Shown one piece after another: positions 30,640-42,167 of a DNA stretch of 64,000 bases; positions within the stretch are counted from its first letter, which is position 1; every line of letters begins with the position of its first letter. Made by a program: the position numbers and the translations under genes. The stretch is taken from the NCBI GenBank assembly GCA_031772625.1, contig CM062817.1, positions 946,676,327 through 946,740,326 on the forward strand. The letters are read 5' to 3'. The notes under the pieces are model-generated. The model made no database searches. It was not told the DNA's origin and was given only the letters and a program-made list of their open reading frames with translations. This DNA is from Pinus tabuliformis. Taxonomy: Eukaryota > Streptophyta > Pinopsida > Pinales > Pinaceae.

Positions 30640-32003
30640 CCCCATTGCGTTGAGTTCCTCCATGAGACGAGGAAACTTCTGCTGAACTTTGTCCGTGGGG
30701 AGCTATTTGCCCTCATGAAGGAGTTGTCCTACTTTGACAACTCAATATAGTTGGATATTCTACTGGAAAGTGTGGTTGATATGTGTTTCCATGATTTGAT
30801 TAGTTGTAGCTTGTTCCACACAGTCTAGATTTAACTCTGTGGGTGTAAGTTGTTCTGCAATGTCAGATGTGTCTAGTAATGGTGGAAGGTATGGCCAAAG
30901 GCAGTCCACATTGAACACTGGGTGCAAGCCAAGGAATGGGGGAATGCTGAGCTCAAATTCATTATTTCCCATAGCCTTAGTAATGGTGGAAGGACCATAT
31001 CAAAGTGGTCTGAATTTCCGATAGGCTCCGGTAAGGCATTCCTTTTGAAAATCAAGCTAGACTTTGTCACCCACCTAAAACTTTTGTGGCACCTGATGTT
31101 GATCATGTCATTGCTTGTACTTGGCATTTGATTTCTCCATAATATCATGGACCTACTAACGAATATGTTGGATGTGCTCAATGAATTTTTTTGCCTTATC
31201 TGTTTGGGAATGGACATGAGCTGAATCTGCATGAGTAGCTGCAAATGGCATGGCCACATCAATGGGACATAGTGGCTGGAATCCCAAGCCCACCTGAAAA
31301 GGACTATGGCAAGTCAAGTTGTGGAGAGCCCAGTTTTAGTTGTGCTAAACATAGGGGAGGCTCTCATCCCATGTCCGTGGATTCTTTGAGTTGTACATGC
31401 ACAAAATATGTACGATCATCCTATTGACAACCTCTGTCTAGCCATCAGTTTGAGGATCAAAGGTTGTGGACCTAATGAGTTTGGTGTCCAAGATCAACTA
31501 GAGACTAGACGAAAATGTACTGAGGAACCGCTATCCTGATATGAGATGATAGACAGTGGGATCCCAAAGTGTACCCACACTCATTCAAAGAAGATTTTAG
31601 CAGTGGCTTCTACTGTGATATTCTTATTGTAGGCCACAATAATGGCCATCTTCAAGAACCTAACAACGACTAAAAAAACACAGTCATTTCCATGCTTAGT
31701 ACAAGGAAGGCCCAACTTGTAATCCATGGAGATGGACTCCCAAGGTTGACTAGGGGTAGGCAGGGAGGTATAGAGGCCTTGCTTCTTGATGGTCGAATTG
31801 GAATGGTGTAGGAAATGCATGATCTGATGTACTTCTCGACATCCTATTGAAGATTCACTCAATAGAAATACTTCTGTAGTACTGCCATAATTTTCTCAAC
31901 CTTGAAATGCCCAGCAGCTCGACTGTAGCATGCTTCCCAAAACATCTTGGCATGCTCACTTGAAAGAACACAAAGGTGATGCAGGTGGCATAATAGGGCA
32001 TCC
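30640..32003 (-). pseudogene. gypsy-2 integrase, decayed
   Basis: Reading leftward from 32003: CHLHHLCVLSSEHAKMFWEAC, YSRAAGHFKVEKIMAVLQKYF (integrase zinc region), then 31862-31581 with KKQGLYTSLPTPSQPWESIS, MDYKLGLPCTKHGNDCVFLV (first catalytic Asp) and ITVEATAKIFFE. Further left, in broken frames, come the rest of the core and the C-terminal region. The last well-kept piece, 30972-30760, has FELSIPPFLGLHPVFNVD, LDTSDIAEQLTPTELN and the terminal domain. Stops (for example KYFY*VNLQ*) and frame changes remove function. Integrase would insert element cDNA; the family assignment is firm. Confidence 0.85.
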
Positions 32004-32972
32004 TAGATCAACATATTATGAAATATACTAAAGAAAAATACAAGATCTACTTTTACAAAAAACTTGTGGAAGCTTAATCGAATATGAGCAAGATAAAATA
32101 GAAAACATATAACATATGAAGAGAAATCAATCACACATGAACACAGAAGAATAACCCGAAGAAAGACTTAGCCTAAAACCCAATCTCTGTATTATCATAC
32201 AAGTGGAAATATGTTTAGATTACAAAAAGAATCATCTTGCAAGCTATCCTACTCTCTCTGCAATCAAAACAATACAACTCACAGAATGAATAGACACAAG
32301 ATATGTCTTCCTTCAGCCCTCCAAGCCTCCTATTTCCTTGTGCAATTTTCCTTTAGGTCCAGTGATGCCATCTATGTGAATTGGCCTCATCACACACTCA
32401 CTAACCTGAAGAAGTAACTGCGCAATCTCCAAGGAATGAATTCCTTCTGCATGCAAGAGATATTCACAATGGAATATTCCTAAAACTCATAGTACACTAT
32501 CCCTCCATCCGATCTCAACTGAGTCTCTATCTGAACTGACATGTATGAGTTATTTACGAGAGAATATTTGGTTATTTGAAGTGCAACAGTTACATGCATG
32601 CATGCATTAGCTAATTGAACTCACAATTAGCTCAACAAACTATTTGAACTAATCTAACTGGACTTAACTCAGTTAACTAAGCTAGCTAATTACAACTCAT
32701 CCTTATCTCTTTAACCGAGGGATAAATTCCTCAATTAATGGACAACGATTGCATGTCCCCACATAGACTTCATGTTTGATTTTCTACAACTAATTAACTC
32801 AAGATGAATTAATTAATTATTTTACAAACAGCTGCTAAGATCAAATTCGAATTTTAATTCTCTATTTTAGTTCAGGGACTAACTAAAATACGAAGGTATC
32901 CCGAAATTCTATTTATGGCAGTGCTATTTTTAGCACTTCTATATTTATGATTTCTTGTTGCTATTTTCAACA
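32004..32972 (-). repeat. copia-2 3' LTR, slightly truncated
   Basis: Aligns with 37082-38069 from TAGATCAA onward (roughly 85-90% by eye in the part compared). It ends at TTTTCAACA. The terminal 17 bp present in the other LTR are missing at the 32004 side. Confidence 0.8.
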
Positions 32973-35900
32973 CTCCCTCTCAACAAGAAAGGGATTATAG
33001 GTAACCCCAATCCTATCTCTGTGGAACTCGAACTTGCATTTTGACAATGCCTTCATCAAAATATCTACATCCTATTCCTCAGTCGAAACATACAACAACA
33101 ACATGATCCTCTTGACCACACAGTCTTGAAGATGGTGATACTAGATATCAATGTGCTTGTACCTATCATGAAAAATTGTATTCTCAGAGAGTTTGATACA
33201 ACTCTGGTTATCGTAGTAGATCACAGTTTGATCCATTGTCTGACCAAACAATCCCAGTAGAATCTTCTACATCCACGTGGCCTCACATGTAGCCTGACTA
33301 GCAGCCATGCATTCAGCCTCCGTTGAGCTAAGTGCAACTTACCTCTATTTCCTGCTGTACCACGAAACTGGAGTTGAAGCAAGGTTGAAGATTCCTCCAA
33401 AAGTGCTCTTTGGTCTGATGGGCTCCCTACCCAATCCACATCTGTGAAGCCCTGAAGCTTCACTCCCTCTATCGCTCTATACCACAGTCCAAACTGAGAT
33501 GTGCCTCTAAGGTATCTCAACACATGCTTTGTTGCCTTCCAAAACAGCCTAGTAGGTTGAAACATAGCTTGACTCATCTGGTTCACCGCAAAGCATAAGT
33601 TTGTTTGTGCGTTCACCAGATACACAAGTGAATCCACAAGCTACCATTAAACAGTAGCAGCTACTACATCACCTAAAGTAGCATCCTCGTTCCTCCAATT
33701 CCCAGCTAGAGTTGTCTACATGGGCTTTCACTTCTCCATGTGAAAGCACCTGATTATCTCATTGGCATACTTGCCTTGAGACACAAATACTTCACCATCT
33801 TTCTGCCATACCTCCATGCCTAGAAAGTAGTGCATAAGACCCATGTCTTTCATTTCAAACTCTCTTGTAAGGTCCTCCTTGCAAGACTGGATTAGCTGAT
33901 CATCCCCTGTCAAAATCACATCATCGACATAAAGAACAATGATTAATGTCTTACCTCATGCCATGATGTGGTAAAGGTTTTCATCTGCTTCACTCTTGGT
34001 GAAGCCCAACCCAGTGAAATAGTTATCGATCATGTTGTACCAAGCATGGGGTGCTTTCTTTAGCCCATACAAAGCCCTCTTCAGTCAGCACACATGCGAC
34101 ATACAAAGCCCTCTTGAGTCGTCACACATGCGACTCATGATCGAAGGTCTCGAAACCCTCTGGCTGCTCAATGTACACCTCCTCCTCAATCTTCCCATTG
34201 AGGAATGTTGTGTTCACATCCATATGAGGGATCCTCCAACCCATCTGAGTTGATAGTGCCAACATAGATCTGGTAGATGAGTACCTTGCTACAAGAGCAA
34301 AGGTCTCATCATAGTTGATCCCCTCGACCTGTGAGAAACCTCAGGCAACAAACCTTTCCTTATGTTTCTCAACACTTCCATCAGCTGCCTACTGGAGCTA
34401 ACCACTGACTTGTTTTGAGGTCTTGGTACAACATCACACACACTGTTCTTAATGATAGAGTCATACTTCTCTACTATTGCATCAAAGCATACTGGTTGCT
34501 GCACTACCTCCTCGAATGAAGAAGGTCTGGTATCTACACACTCCCCAACTAGGGCCATGTACCCAGTGTACCGCTCAGGTGACCTCCTCTGTCTATGCTG
34601 AGAAGATGGTTGTCCCACATTCTCCCACACATCCAACATCAACCTATCAACTTTCCTTGAGCATTTCCACCCATATCTGGAAGTATCAACATGAGTGGAT
34701 GTCTCCACTCCCAGATCCTCTACATGTGACTGCTCCACATCAATTTGAGGCTCCTCCTCCTTAGGAACTGCAAGTTCCTCATCTGCATGCAACTTGAGCT
34801 CCCTCTCAGGTGATACTCACATGGCTTTCTACTCGTCAAACTTTAGATCCTTGCGTACCACTGTCCTCTACCTAGTAGATAGGTACACTCAATAGTTGTG
34901 GGGTGTATCCACGTACCCCACAAGTATTCCCAGCTCAGCTATTGGATCTAGCTTCTTCCGGGAATATTTGGTCAAACGACAATCAACTGATGATCCAAAG
35001 ATTCAAAAGTGACTCACATCTGGTCACTTCCTGGAAAGGCCTCAATAGGTGTCTTCATTCCCAATATATGGTGCATTGTTTTGTTCTGCAAGTATACTTT
35101 TGTATTGCATGTCTGAGCCCAAAATGCAGTTGTAGGCTTTGGTCATGCAACATCACTCGAGTTGATCCCACAATTGATCTATTCTTCCTTTCAGCCACCC
35201 CATTCTGCTGTGGGTTCTGGGGTGTTGTCAACTCCCATTTAATTCCTTCTGCATCATAGAAGTCCTTAAACTATTGGGAGACATACTCTCCAACATTGTC
35301 ACTACGCAAGGATTTTATTTTCTTTCGAGATTCTTTCTTTGCCAAGTCTTTAAACTCACAAAACCTTAAGAAGGTCTGATCCTTATTTTTCATAAATTAG
35401 ATCCATCATCTACGAGAAAAACCATCAATAGAAATAACATAGTACCTTTGTTTAGCGGTGGAGGCTGTAGAGAATGGTCCACAAACACCTGAGTGAACTC
35501 GCTCTATGATTGCTCCAGCTCTACTATCTCGATCCAGAAAGTAAGATTTCACATACTTACCCAAGGTACAACCTTTGCATGTATTCGATTTCTCTAGTTT
35601 TCCTTTCAGAGATTTGGTAGAAATCTGTTGCATGATCTTTAGGGATCCATGGTGCAAATGACCCAATCTTCTATGCCATAGCTCGCCAACATCTTGGCTC
35701 TGCACCATCTTAGCTTTGAAAATCAATGCAGCATAGTCATCTACCTCTAGTTTGTAGAGATTCTTTACTCGAATCCCATTTCACTTGGTCTGTCCAATGC
35801 CGATATGCCTTAGGAATACGTTTCCTTTACTAAAGACTACATCATAGCCTTTATCTTCTGGCATGCAATGGACAAAAGATTCTTCTTCAAACCTGGTACA

Positions 35901-36967
35901 AACTTTACATCAGTGAGGATGGGAGGAGCTCCATGATCCCTCTAAAACACAACTATACCTTCACCTGAAACAGGGTACTTTCCATCATCGCCTATCTCGA
36001 TCCACATCTGGAGATCCTTCTCCTCCAAGGTACTGAAAATATTCTTGTCACCTGACATGTGGAATGAAGCTCCACTGTCGAGGTACCACACACATCCCAC
36101 CATGGATGAAACCATGTATATAATAAGAGAGAAATCCAACTCAAACTGTGAGGTCAGTGCCTCACCATCAGATTCCTTCGAGGATCTGTTCTTGGATTTC
36201 TCCTGTGGACAATTCGTAGCATAATGGCCCACTTCATGACAATAAAAGCATCGCACTTTCGATTTGTCAAAATTCTTCCCACCATGGGAAGAGATGGATT
36301 TGGGATGGAATGCCTTCCCTTTCCCTTTCCTCGCCTTACTCGCTAAGGCTAGATTTTCCTCATCATCTTGCTTTGATGAGGATCCATCTCTGGTGCTTCT
36401 TCTTATCTCCTCTTGCATTAGATCCAGCCAAAGTCATTCCCAATCTGGCAGCATTTCTCTTCCATTAACCGAGTCTTGGTAGCTATGCCAGCACTTAGGA
36501 AGACTAAGGAGTGCAATAATCACCATGTCATCATTGGCTATCATGATCCCTACACTTCCAAACTCATCCCTACAGGTGGTGAGCTTGTTCAAATATGTAG
36601 AGCTCATGTCGCCCTTTTCACACTTGATTTTCTGAAGCTTGTCTTTCAACATCAGCTTCCTCTGATTGCTATTGTTTTGATATAGATCTTTCAATGTTTT
36701 CCACATCGAAAATGGTGCCTCCTTCACATGGAGACTTGAGACTATGTGGTCTTGAACTCCTTCCAGAAGGATTCTTCTTTCTCTAGCCACACATTTCTTC
36801 CATTCCTCCAATTTTGTAGCATCAGTTGTTGCGGGCTTGGGGACTTATTTATCAATGAAGTCCTTTAGACCGTTATCCTCTAATAATTCTCCCATGCAAT
36901 CCTTCCAGGCTATATAATTCGAGCTGCCATCAAGGGCATACTTGAGTCTCAAACCATTGAATACCAT
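32967..36967 (-). pseudogene. copia-2 Gag-Pol, decayed
   Basis: Starts at ATG 36967 (MVFNGLRLKYAL). Gag to 36434; zinc knuckle CFYCHEVGHYATNC near 36258-36217; protease LDSGASFHMSG near 36085; integrase zinc region GELWHRRLGHLHHGSL and CKGCTLGK (35690-35560); core with the first Asp replaced (HSGVCGPF where copia-1 has HTDVCGPF) near 35497; RT with VDDVILTGDDQ near 33920; RNase H 33640-33000 (LQGFTDVDWVGSPSDQ). As in copia-1 the stop would fall within the first LTR bases (32969-32967). Numerous stops and frameshifts separate these blocks. The order and sequence match copia-1, so both belong to one family, with this copy much older. Confidence 0.88.
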
Positions 36968-37069
36968 TAGTGAAATTGAGATGTGATAAGAACTCTATTT
37001 CTATAATCAAGAACCTCAAACTTCGAACTTCTCCCCTCTTGTATATTGTTCTCTCCTTTGATCACCTTT

Positions 37070-37081
37070 CCTTTGATACCA
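37070..37081 (-). promoter_or_regulatory. copia-2 primer-binding site
   Basis: TGGTATCAAAGG on the minus strand immediately inside the 5' LTR end (TTTCTACA). It differs from the tRNA-Met type site of copia-1 at two positions. Confidence 0.75.
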
Positions 37082-38069
37082 TGTAGAAATTCCAATTGTA
37101 GATCAATAGATTATGCAATATACTAAAGAAACATACAAGATCTACTTCTAGAACAAACTTGTGGAAGCTTAATTGAATATGAGCAAGATCAAATAGAACA
37201 CATACAACAGATAAAGAGAAATCAATCATGCATGATCATAGAAGAATAAGTCAAGGAATGACTCATCCTAAAACCCTAATATCTATATTATCATACAAGT
37301 GGAAATATGTTCAGATTACAAAAAGAATCAGCTCACAAGTTATCCTTCTCTCTCTACAATCAAAACAATACAACTCACAAACTAAATAGACACAAGATAT
37401 GCCTTCCCTCAGCCCTCCAAGCCTCCTATTTCCTTGCGTAGTTTTCCTTGAGGTCCAGTGATGCCACCTACGTGAATTGGCCTCATCACACACTCACTAA
37501 ACTGAAGAAGTAACTACGTAATCTACAAGGAATGAATTCCTTCTGCATGCAAGAGATATTCACAATGGAATATTCCTACAACTAATAGTACATTGTTCCT
37601 CCATTTGATCTCAACTGGGTCTTCGTTTGAACTGACATGCATGAGTTATTTATAAGAGAATATTTAGTTATCTGAAGTGCAGTAGTTACATGCATGCATG
37701 CATTAACTAATTGAACTCACAAATAGTTCAACAAACTATTTGAACTAATATAACTGGACTTAACTTAGTTAACCGAGCTAACTAATTACAACTCATTCTT
37801 ATCTCTTTAACTGAGGGATAAATTCTTCAATCAATGGGATAACTGTTGCATGTCCCCACATATAATCCATGTTTTATTTTCTACAACTAATTAACTCAAC
37901 ATGGATTAATTAATTATTTTACAAATAGCTGCTAAGATCAAATTCGAATTCTACTTCTCTATTTTAGTTCACGGACTAACTAAAATAGCAAGGTATCCCA
38001 AAATGCTATTTATGGCAGTGCTAATTTTAGCAGTTCTATATTTATCATTTCTTATTGTTATTTTCAACA
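37082..38069 (-). repeat. copia-2 5' LTR (988 bp)
   Basis: Plus-strand TGTAGAAATTCC to TTTTCAACA. On the minus strand it starts TGTTGAAAATAAC, similar to the copia-1 LTR start, and shares its AGTT/AACT-rich middle. Confidence 0.85.
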
Positions 38070-39163
38070 CCAACCCTCCAAGAGTGTCCCGTATTTGTGG
38101 CCAAATTCTGGGTCACTTTTGTATAGAGAAGTGGCCAATCACAATTCTCGTGCCCACAAGAGTTGAACATGGTGGTTAACGCCATGATTGGTGGTCGACT
38201 AAGGCAATCTGCAGCATTATTGGTGTTGCCCTTCTTATATTTGATATTCAAATGGAATTGTTGCTGGTATGTGGACCACTTCTAATGGTGATCATTATTC
38301 AATTTCACTTGGGTCTGTATGAACTGCAAGGGCCAGTGGTCTGTGTGGATGACTGTTTCCTTCCCCAAAATGTAAAGCTTTCATTGTTGGCAGGCTTGCA
38401 CAATGGATTAAATCTCTTTTTCATAAGTGGGATACTTCCGAACTATGTCTGAAAGTGTCTCACCGTGATATACCATTGGATGGCCGTGTTGAGTAAGGAT
38501 ATCCCTAATAACATAGTAAGAGGCATCTGTCTTGACCTTAAATGGTTGTTGCATGTCTGGTAATGTGAGCATTGGTGCCAAGCAGAGATAATATTTCAAC
38601 TTTGTGAATGCCTTTTGATAAGATTCAGACCAAAAGAATTTTTCTTTCACTCCTCCCTTGGTGACTTGACTCAAGGGCCAAGTGATATGATAAAATCCCA
38701 ACACAAACTTGTGGTAGAAGTTGGCAAGACCTGAAAAGTTGTGAGCCTTTATTAGAGTGGTTGGAGATGGCCAATCCTGAATGACTTGTATCTTGGCTGG
38801 ATCCACATGCACCCCCAATTCATCAATAATGTATCCCAAATATTGAACCTGGATCATGCCAAAAGTGCATTTCTCCAAATTGACACATAACTTGTGTTGC
38901 CACAATGTTTGGAAAACCTATCGGATGTGGTGGAGGTTCTCTTCCCAAATCTAGTTAAAGATCAGGATGTCATCCAAGTATACCTCTAGAAATGAGTTGG
39001 TGAACGACTTCAAGATGTCATCCATTAGCCTCGTGAAGGTTGCAAGGGCATTTGTCAATCCAAAAGGCATAACCAACCATTTGAAAAGGGCCTCCATGGC
39101 TTTGAAGGTAGTCTTACACACATCGAAGGGTTTGATCGGTACCTGGTGATATACTGACTTCAA
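38045..39163 (-). pseudogene. gypsy-2 reverse transcriptase and RNase H, decayed
   Basis: Piece 39163-38951 reads MKSVYHQVPIKPFDVCKTTF, LFKWLVMPFGLTNALATFTR and VYLDDILIFN, so the YLDD catalytic motif is intact. Piece 38905-38408 continues with CVNLEKCTFGMIQVQYLGYI, then the connection and RNase H start (FWSESYQKAFTKLKYYL, FKVKTDASYYVIRDIL). The final RNase H block LNIKYKKGNTNNAADCLSRP is at 38251-38190, followed by the pol linker up to the copia-2 boundary (NTGHSWRVG). Frame changes and stops lie between the pieces. Confidence 0.85.
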
Positions 39164-39368
39164 ATCAATCTTGCTGAAATATTTCCCCCCTTCAGTTGGT
39201 CCAGGAGGTCATCAATCTGTGGATCGAGTACCTATTATAGACAATGATCTTGTTCAGTGCCCGATAATCAATACAAAGTCTCCAAGTCCCATCCTTCTTT
39301 TGTACCAACATGATCAGGCTCCCACAAGGTGATGATCTTAGTCGAATGTGACCTTTCTACAGCAGCTC

Positions 39369-40228
39369 CTAAATCTGCCTCTTGATTTCATCATTCTCCA
39401 AAATGGAGTGTTGATAGATTGGTCCATCGGGCAGCGTCGCACCTAGGGTCAGATCAATGGAGTGCTTGACCTGACAGTGCAGAGGAACCCATGTGGGGGA
39501 GGGGAAGATGTCCTCGTACTCCTCCACGACCTTGTCTATCTTTAGTTTTCGCGTGAAGGGGCCTTGTTTGTAGGTTGTGGCCACCATTTTCTTCTTTCCT
39601 TAAGGGCGTATGATCAGGAAAACAAATTCCTGGTTTTCTAAATGAGCTTACTGAATTGTATTGTAGTAACGAAAGAGATGGAGGTAGGTGGTACTACCTT
39701 CAGTATCATGTACAACTTATTTCTCAAAGTATCAATAACAACACTGAGCCTTGATTCATACACAACATGTCGCTTCCACAAGTACGGTTGTCCTAGTAAA
39801 ACATCACAAAAATCAAGGGGAGCAACATCACACAATACCTCATCCATGAAGGGTTTGATGTTGTATGGAAGGTGACACTGCTAGCTCACGCGAAGATCAT
39901 GTCCTTGGTGAAGCCACCCAATGGTGTACGGTTGTGGATGTGGTGTGGTCAGTAAGCCCAGCCGCTTCACGACCTCTGCCAAAATGAGGTTCTTTTGGAT
40001 CCTGCTATCGACAATGAACTATAGCAAGGATTCCTTTACCCACATCTAGGAGTGGAAGAGACACTCCTCCTCCTCTAGATCTTCGGGTTCCTCCTTCTGG
40101 ATCTTTATGGTGGAAACGGTGGCATTGGGCTTTGCATCGATAATTTTCTTCCCTTTGTCATTCCCCTTGTCATGTTTTGACTCAGAGTTAGAACATGCAT
40201 CTAATTCTAAAACCTTTAGCTCGGGCAC
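39369..40228 (-). pseudogene. gypsy-2 protease region, decayed
   Basis: 40228-40046 is an acidic gag/protease linker. Around 40020-39960 the minus strand reads FIVDSRIQKNLILAEVVKRL, the retropepsin active-site region with Arg in place of the usual Gly of Asp-Ser-Gly. 39847-39638 (MDEVLCDVAPLDFCDVLLGQ, then PYLWKRHVVYESR) is the protease C-terminal half; 39587-39369 (EEYEDIFPSPTWVPLHCQVK, HSIDLTLGATLPDGPIYQ) is the start of RT. The Gly change and stops make it inactive. Confidence 0.8.
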
Positions 40229-41264
40229 TAGTGACTACTTGGCTCAACACTCACTTATGTTGTGAGTGGAGCTCTTATGGAACTCACACCACTTCCCCGT
40301 GTCCTTTTTCAACTTCCCAACATTGTTATTTGCTTACAGATTTGGTGAGTTGTCTTGGGTCGCCCCACCTTGGCTTTGTCCTTTTTTATGTGGTTTGGGG
40401 ACACATTTCCTTTGCTTTAGATTCGCAGATCCAAAGTCTCGCTTCTTTTATTTAAACTTTTGCTCGATCTTGATGGCATATTAGTATGTCATGCCGAGCA
40501 AGAATATGTTTAGGAATTTTATTTCTTCTTGGATGTACCTATGAAGGCAGTCGCAGTATTTGAGCACCAACTGTTTCTCTGAATCCTTAATACCTAACTT
40601 TGTGTGAAGGGTATGGAAAATATTGGTAAACTCTGACACGTCTTGGTCCCTTCCTTGCCGGAGTGTGTTCCACTTTATGTATTAATCCTCATAGCTTCCG
40701 ACAGGGTAGTGCTACTCCTTTATAGTAGTCCAAAATGAATTCCAAGTAGGTGTGGCTGAAAATAGTGAGGCCGTACTTTCATCCTTCTGCTCACAACAGG
40801 TTTCCCACTAGTCCTTGACATGGGGGGTAGCTTTGAGTAGAGCAAAAGTAATATTTTCCTAGCCTAAAAAATCATGAACAAAAAAATAACCTTCTAGAAG
40901 ATTTAACCATTTATCTACAACATCTGCATCTATCTGACCCTCAAATATGGGAATGTCAAAGTTAACTTGTACCTTAAAGGGTGTGGTGTTTTCAAAGTAG
41001 CTTTTTGAAGTAGATGTGTCACCCCTAAGTAGCTGTTGAAGGATCTCAGCAAAGTTATCCATCATCACATTTCTTTCTTGCTCGAGGGCCTCTTTGAGCA
41101 AGATTTTGATAACATATCTTGCCCCCTTGTTTTTCTTTTCATTCACCATGGGAGGCCATTGGGATTTGTGAGGCTAGTCTTGCAAAGGTTCAACCAGTGC
41201 AAGCCCTAACTCTTTATATCTTGGCCTCATTGGGGACATGCAAAGAAAGACAGGGAAAGAGCAG
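40229..41264 (-). pseudogene. gypsy-2 gag, decayed
   Basis: The open piece 41149-40859 starts MVNEKKNKGARYVIKILLKE and contains VNFDIPIFEGQIDADVVDKW followed by LNLLEGYFFVHDF, the start of a capsid-type gag. Further gag sequence to about 40230 is broken by stops. The primer site lies just upstream at 41279-41265. Confidence 0.75.
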
Positions 41265-41279
41265 ACCACTCCGATACCA
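41265..41279 (-). promoter_or_regulatory. gypsy-2 primer-binding site
   Basis: TGGTATCGGAGTGGT on the minus strand, just inside the 5' LTR. A tRNA-Met type site with changes. Confidence 0.7.
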
Positions 41280-41280
41280 C

Positions 41281-41899
41281 TAATCCAGATTTAAACAAGA
41301 ACGCAAAAAATTACATATCTAACCATAGATATAGAGATATAAAAGAAATAATACTTCATTTCATTACTATAAAATACTCAAATATGCTTGCAAATAGAAT
41401 GGAAATAAACTAGCTAGGACGATGGTAGCTTATCTCTAAGAAGAGATGTGGTGACTACATGCCTCTGAACTGTGTTACAATGAGGCTTGAAAGCCTATTT
41501 ATTGTTGAGAAACAATGGAAAACCCTAAACATCGAAAAGCCTAACCCTAGAAGATGAAACACCAAACTATGGGCCCCATTTGGGTAAATTGGTACATCAA
41601 CTTCCCGGGTCGTAACTTTGGCATATGTTCTCCATTTAACATGCACAATATCTCGCTAGAAATATCTATCCAAAAACTAAAACATTGGTTATAGAAACAT
41701 CGGTCCATGAACCCATGTTGCTCCTAGTTTTCCAAAAAAACATCGCTTAGGGCCTCAAAACGGTTTCGAAAGTTCAGGACCCGAAAAACTACTAAAAATG
41801 GTAAACTGTGCTACAATTAAGGAAACTAAAAAGAAGAAAGAAACAATGGTGGGGTTCCAAGTGGACTTGGCGGTTGGCCAAAAATATCCATTTGGATCA
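41281..41899 (-). repeat. gypsy-2 5' LTR
   Basis: Partner of 29992-30613. The terminal TG (plus orientation) is mutated to TA at 41281; the other end is CA at 41899, followed by TGGGG. Confidence 0.85.
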
Positions 41900-42167
41900 T
41901 GGGGATTGTGTCATTCTATGTGAGATTTTCTTCTCCAAGTGGACCTACCGTGAACCTGAAGTCCACTTGGAGAGGTCAGTCTAAGAGTGTGAAGTTTCTC
42001 TGCGAGCGATCAATTGTGAGATCATTGTCAGTGTGTTGAGAATTGATTGTCTGTTGTAGAGTGTCCATGTGCAATGCTAGAAATACCGAGAGGAGGGTGA
42101 ATCAATATTTATTTTCATTTGTTATTTTACATATCAGATTGCATGCAGATACCTTGTTCTACCATGC
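41900..42167. other. Spacer right of gypsy-2
   Basis: Contains TTCTCCAAGTGGACCTACCGTGAACC, resembling DNA left of gypsy-2 at 29915-29975. No gene is seen. Confidence 0.4.

Larger units (their letters stand above)
32004..38069 (-). mobile_element. copia-2, decayed relative of copia-1 inside gypsy-2
   Basis: Minus-strand copia element, LTRs about 32004-32972 (3') and 37082-38069 (5'). Primer site TGGTATCAAAGG on the minus strand at 37081-37070; polypurine tract GAGAGGGAG next to 32972, as in copia-1. Protein blocks align with copia-1 throughout. The 3' LTR lacks the first bases seen in the 5' LTR (plus-strand TGTAGAAATTCCAATTG), and no target duplication is visible, so a small deletion at this junction is likely. 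Confidence 0.88.
29992..41899 (-). mobile_element. gypsy-2, decayed Ty3/gypsy element with both LTRs, split by copia-2
   Basis: LTRs at 29992-30613 (3' LTR) and 41281-41899 (5' LTR). The flanks TGTGG and TGGGG are a 5-bp target duplication with one change. Internal order on the minus strand is primer site 41279-41265, gag, protease, RT, RNase H, integrase, polypurine tract 30626-30614. Copia-2 sits between the end of RNase H and the integrase zinc domain. Many stops and frameshifts show that it is old. Confidence 0.9.
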
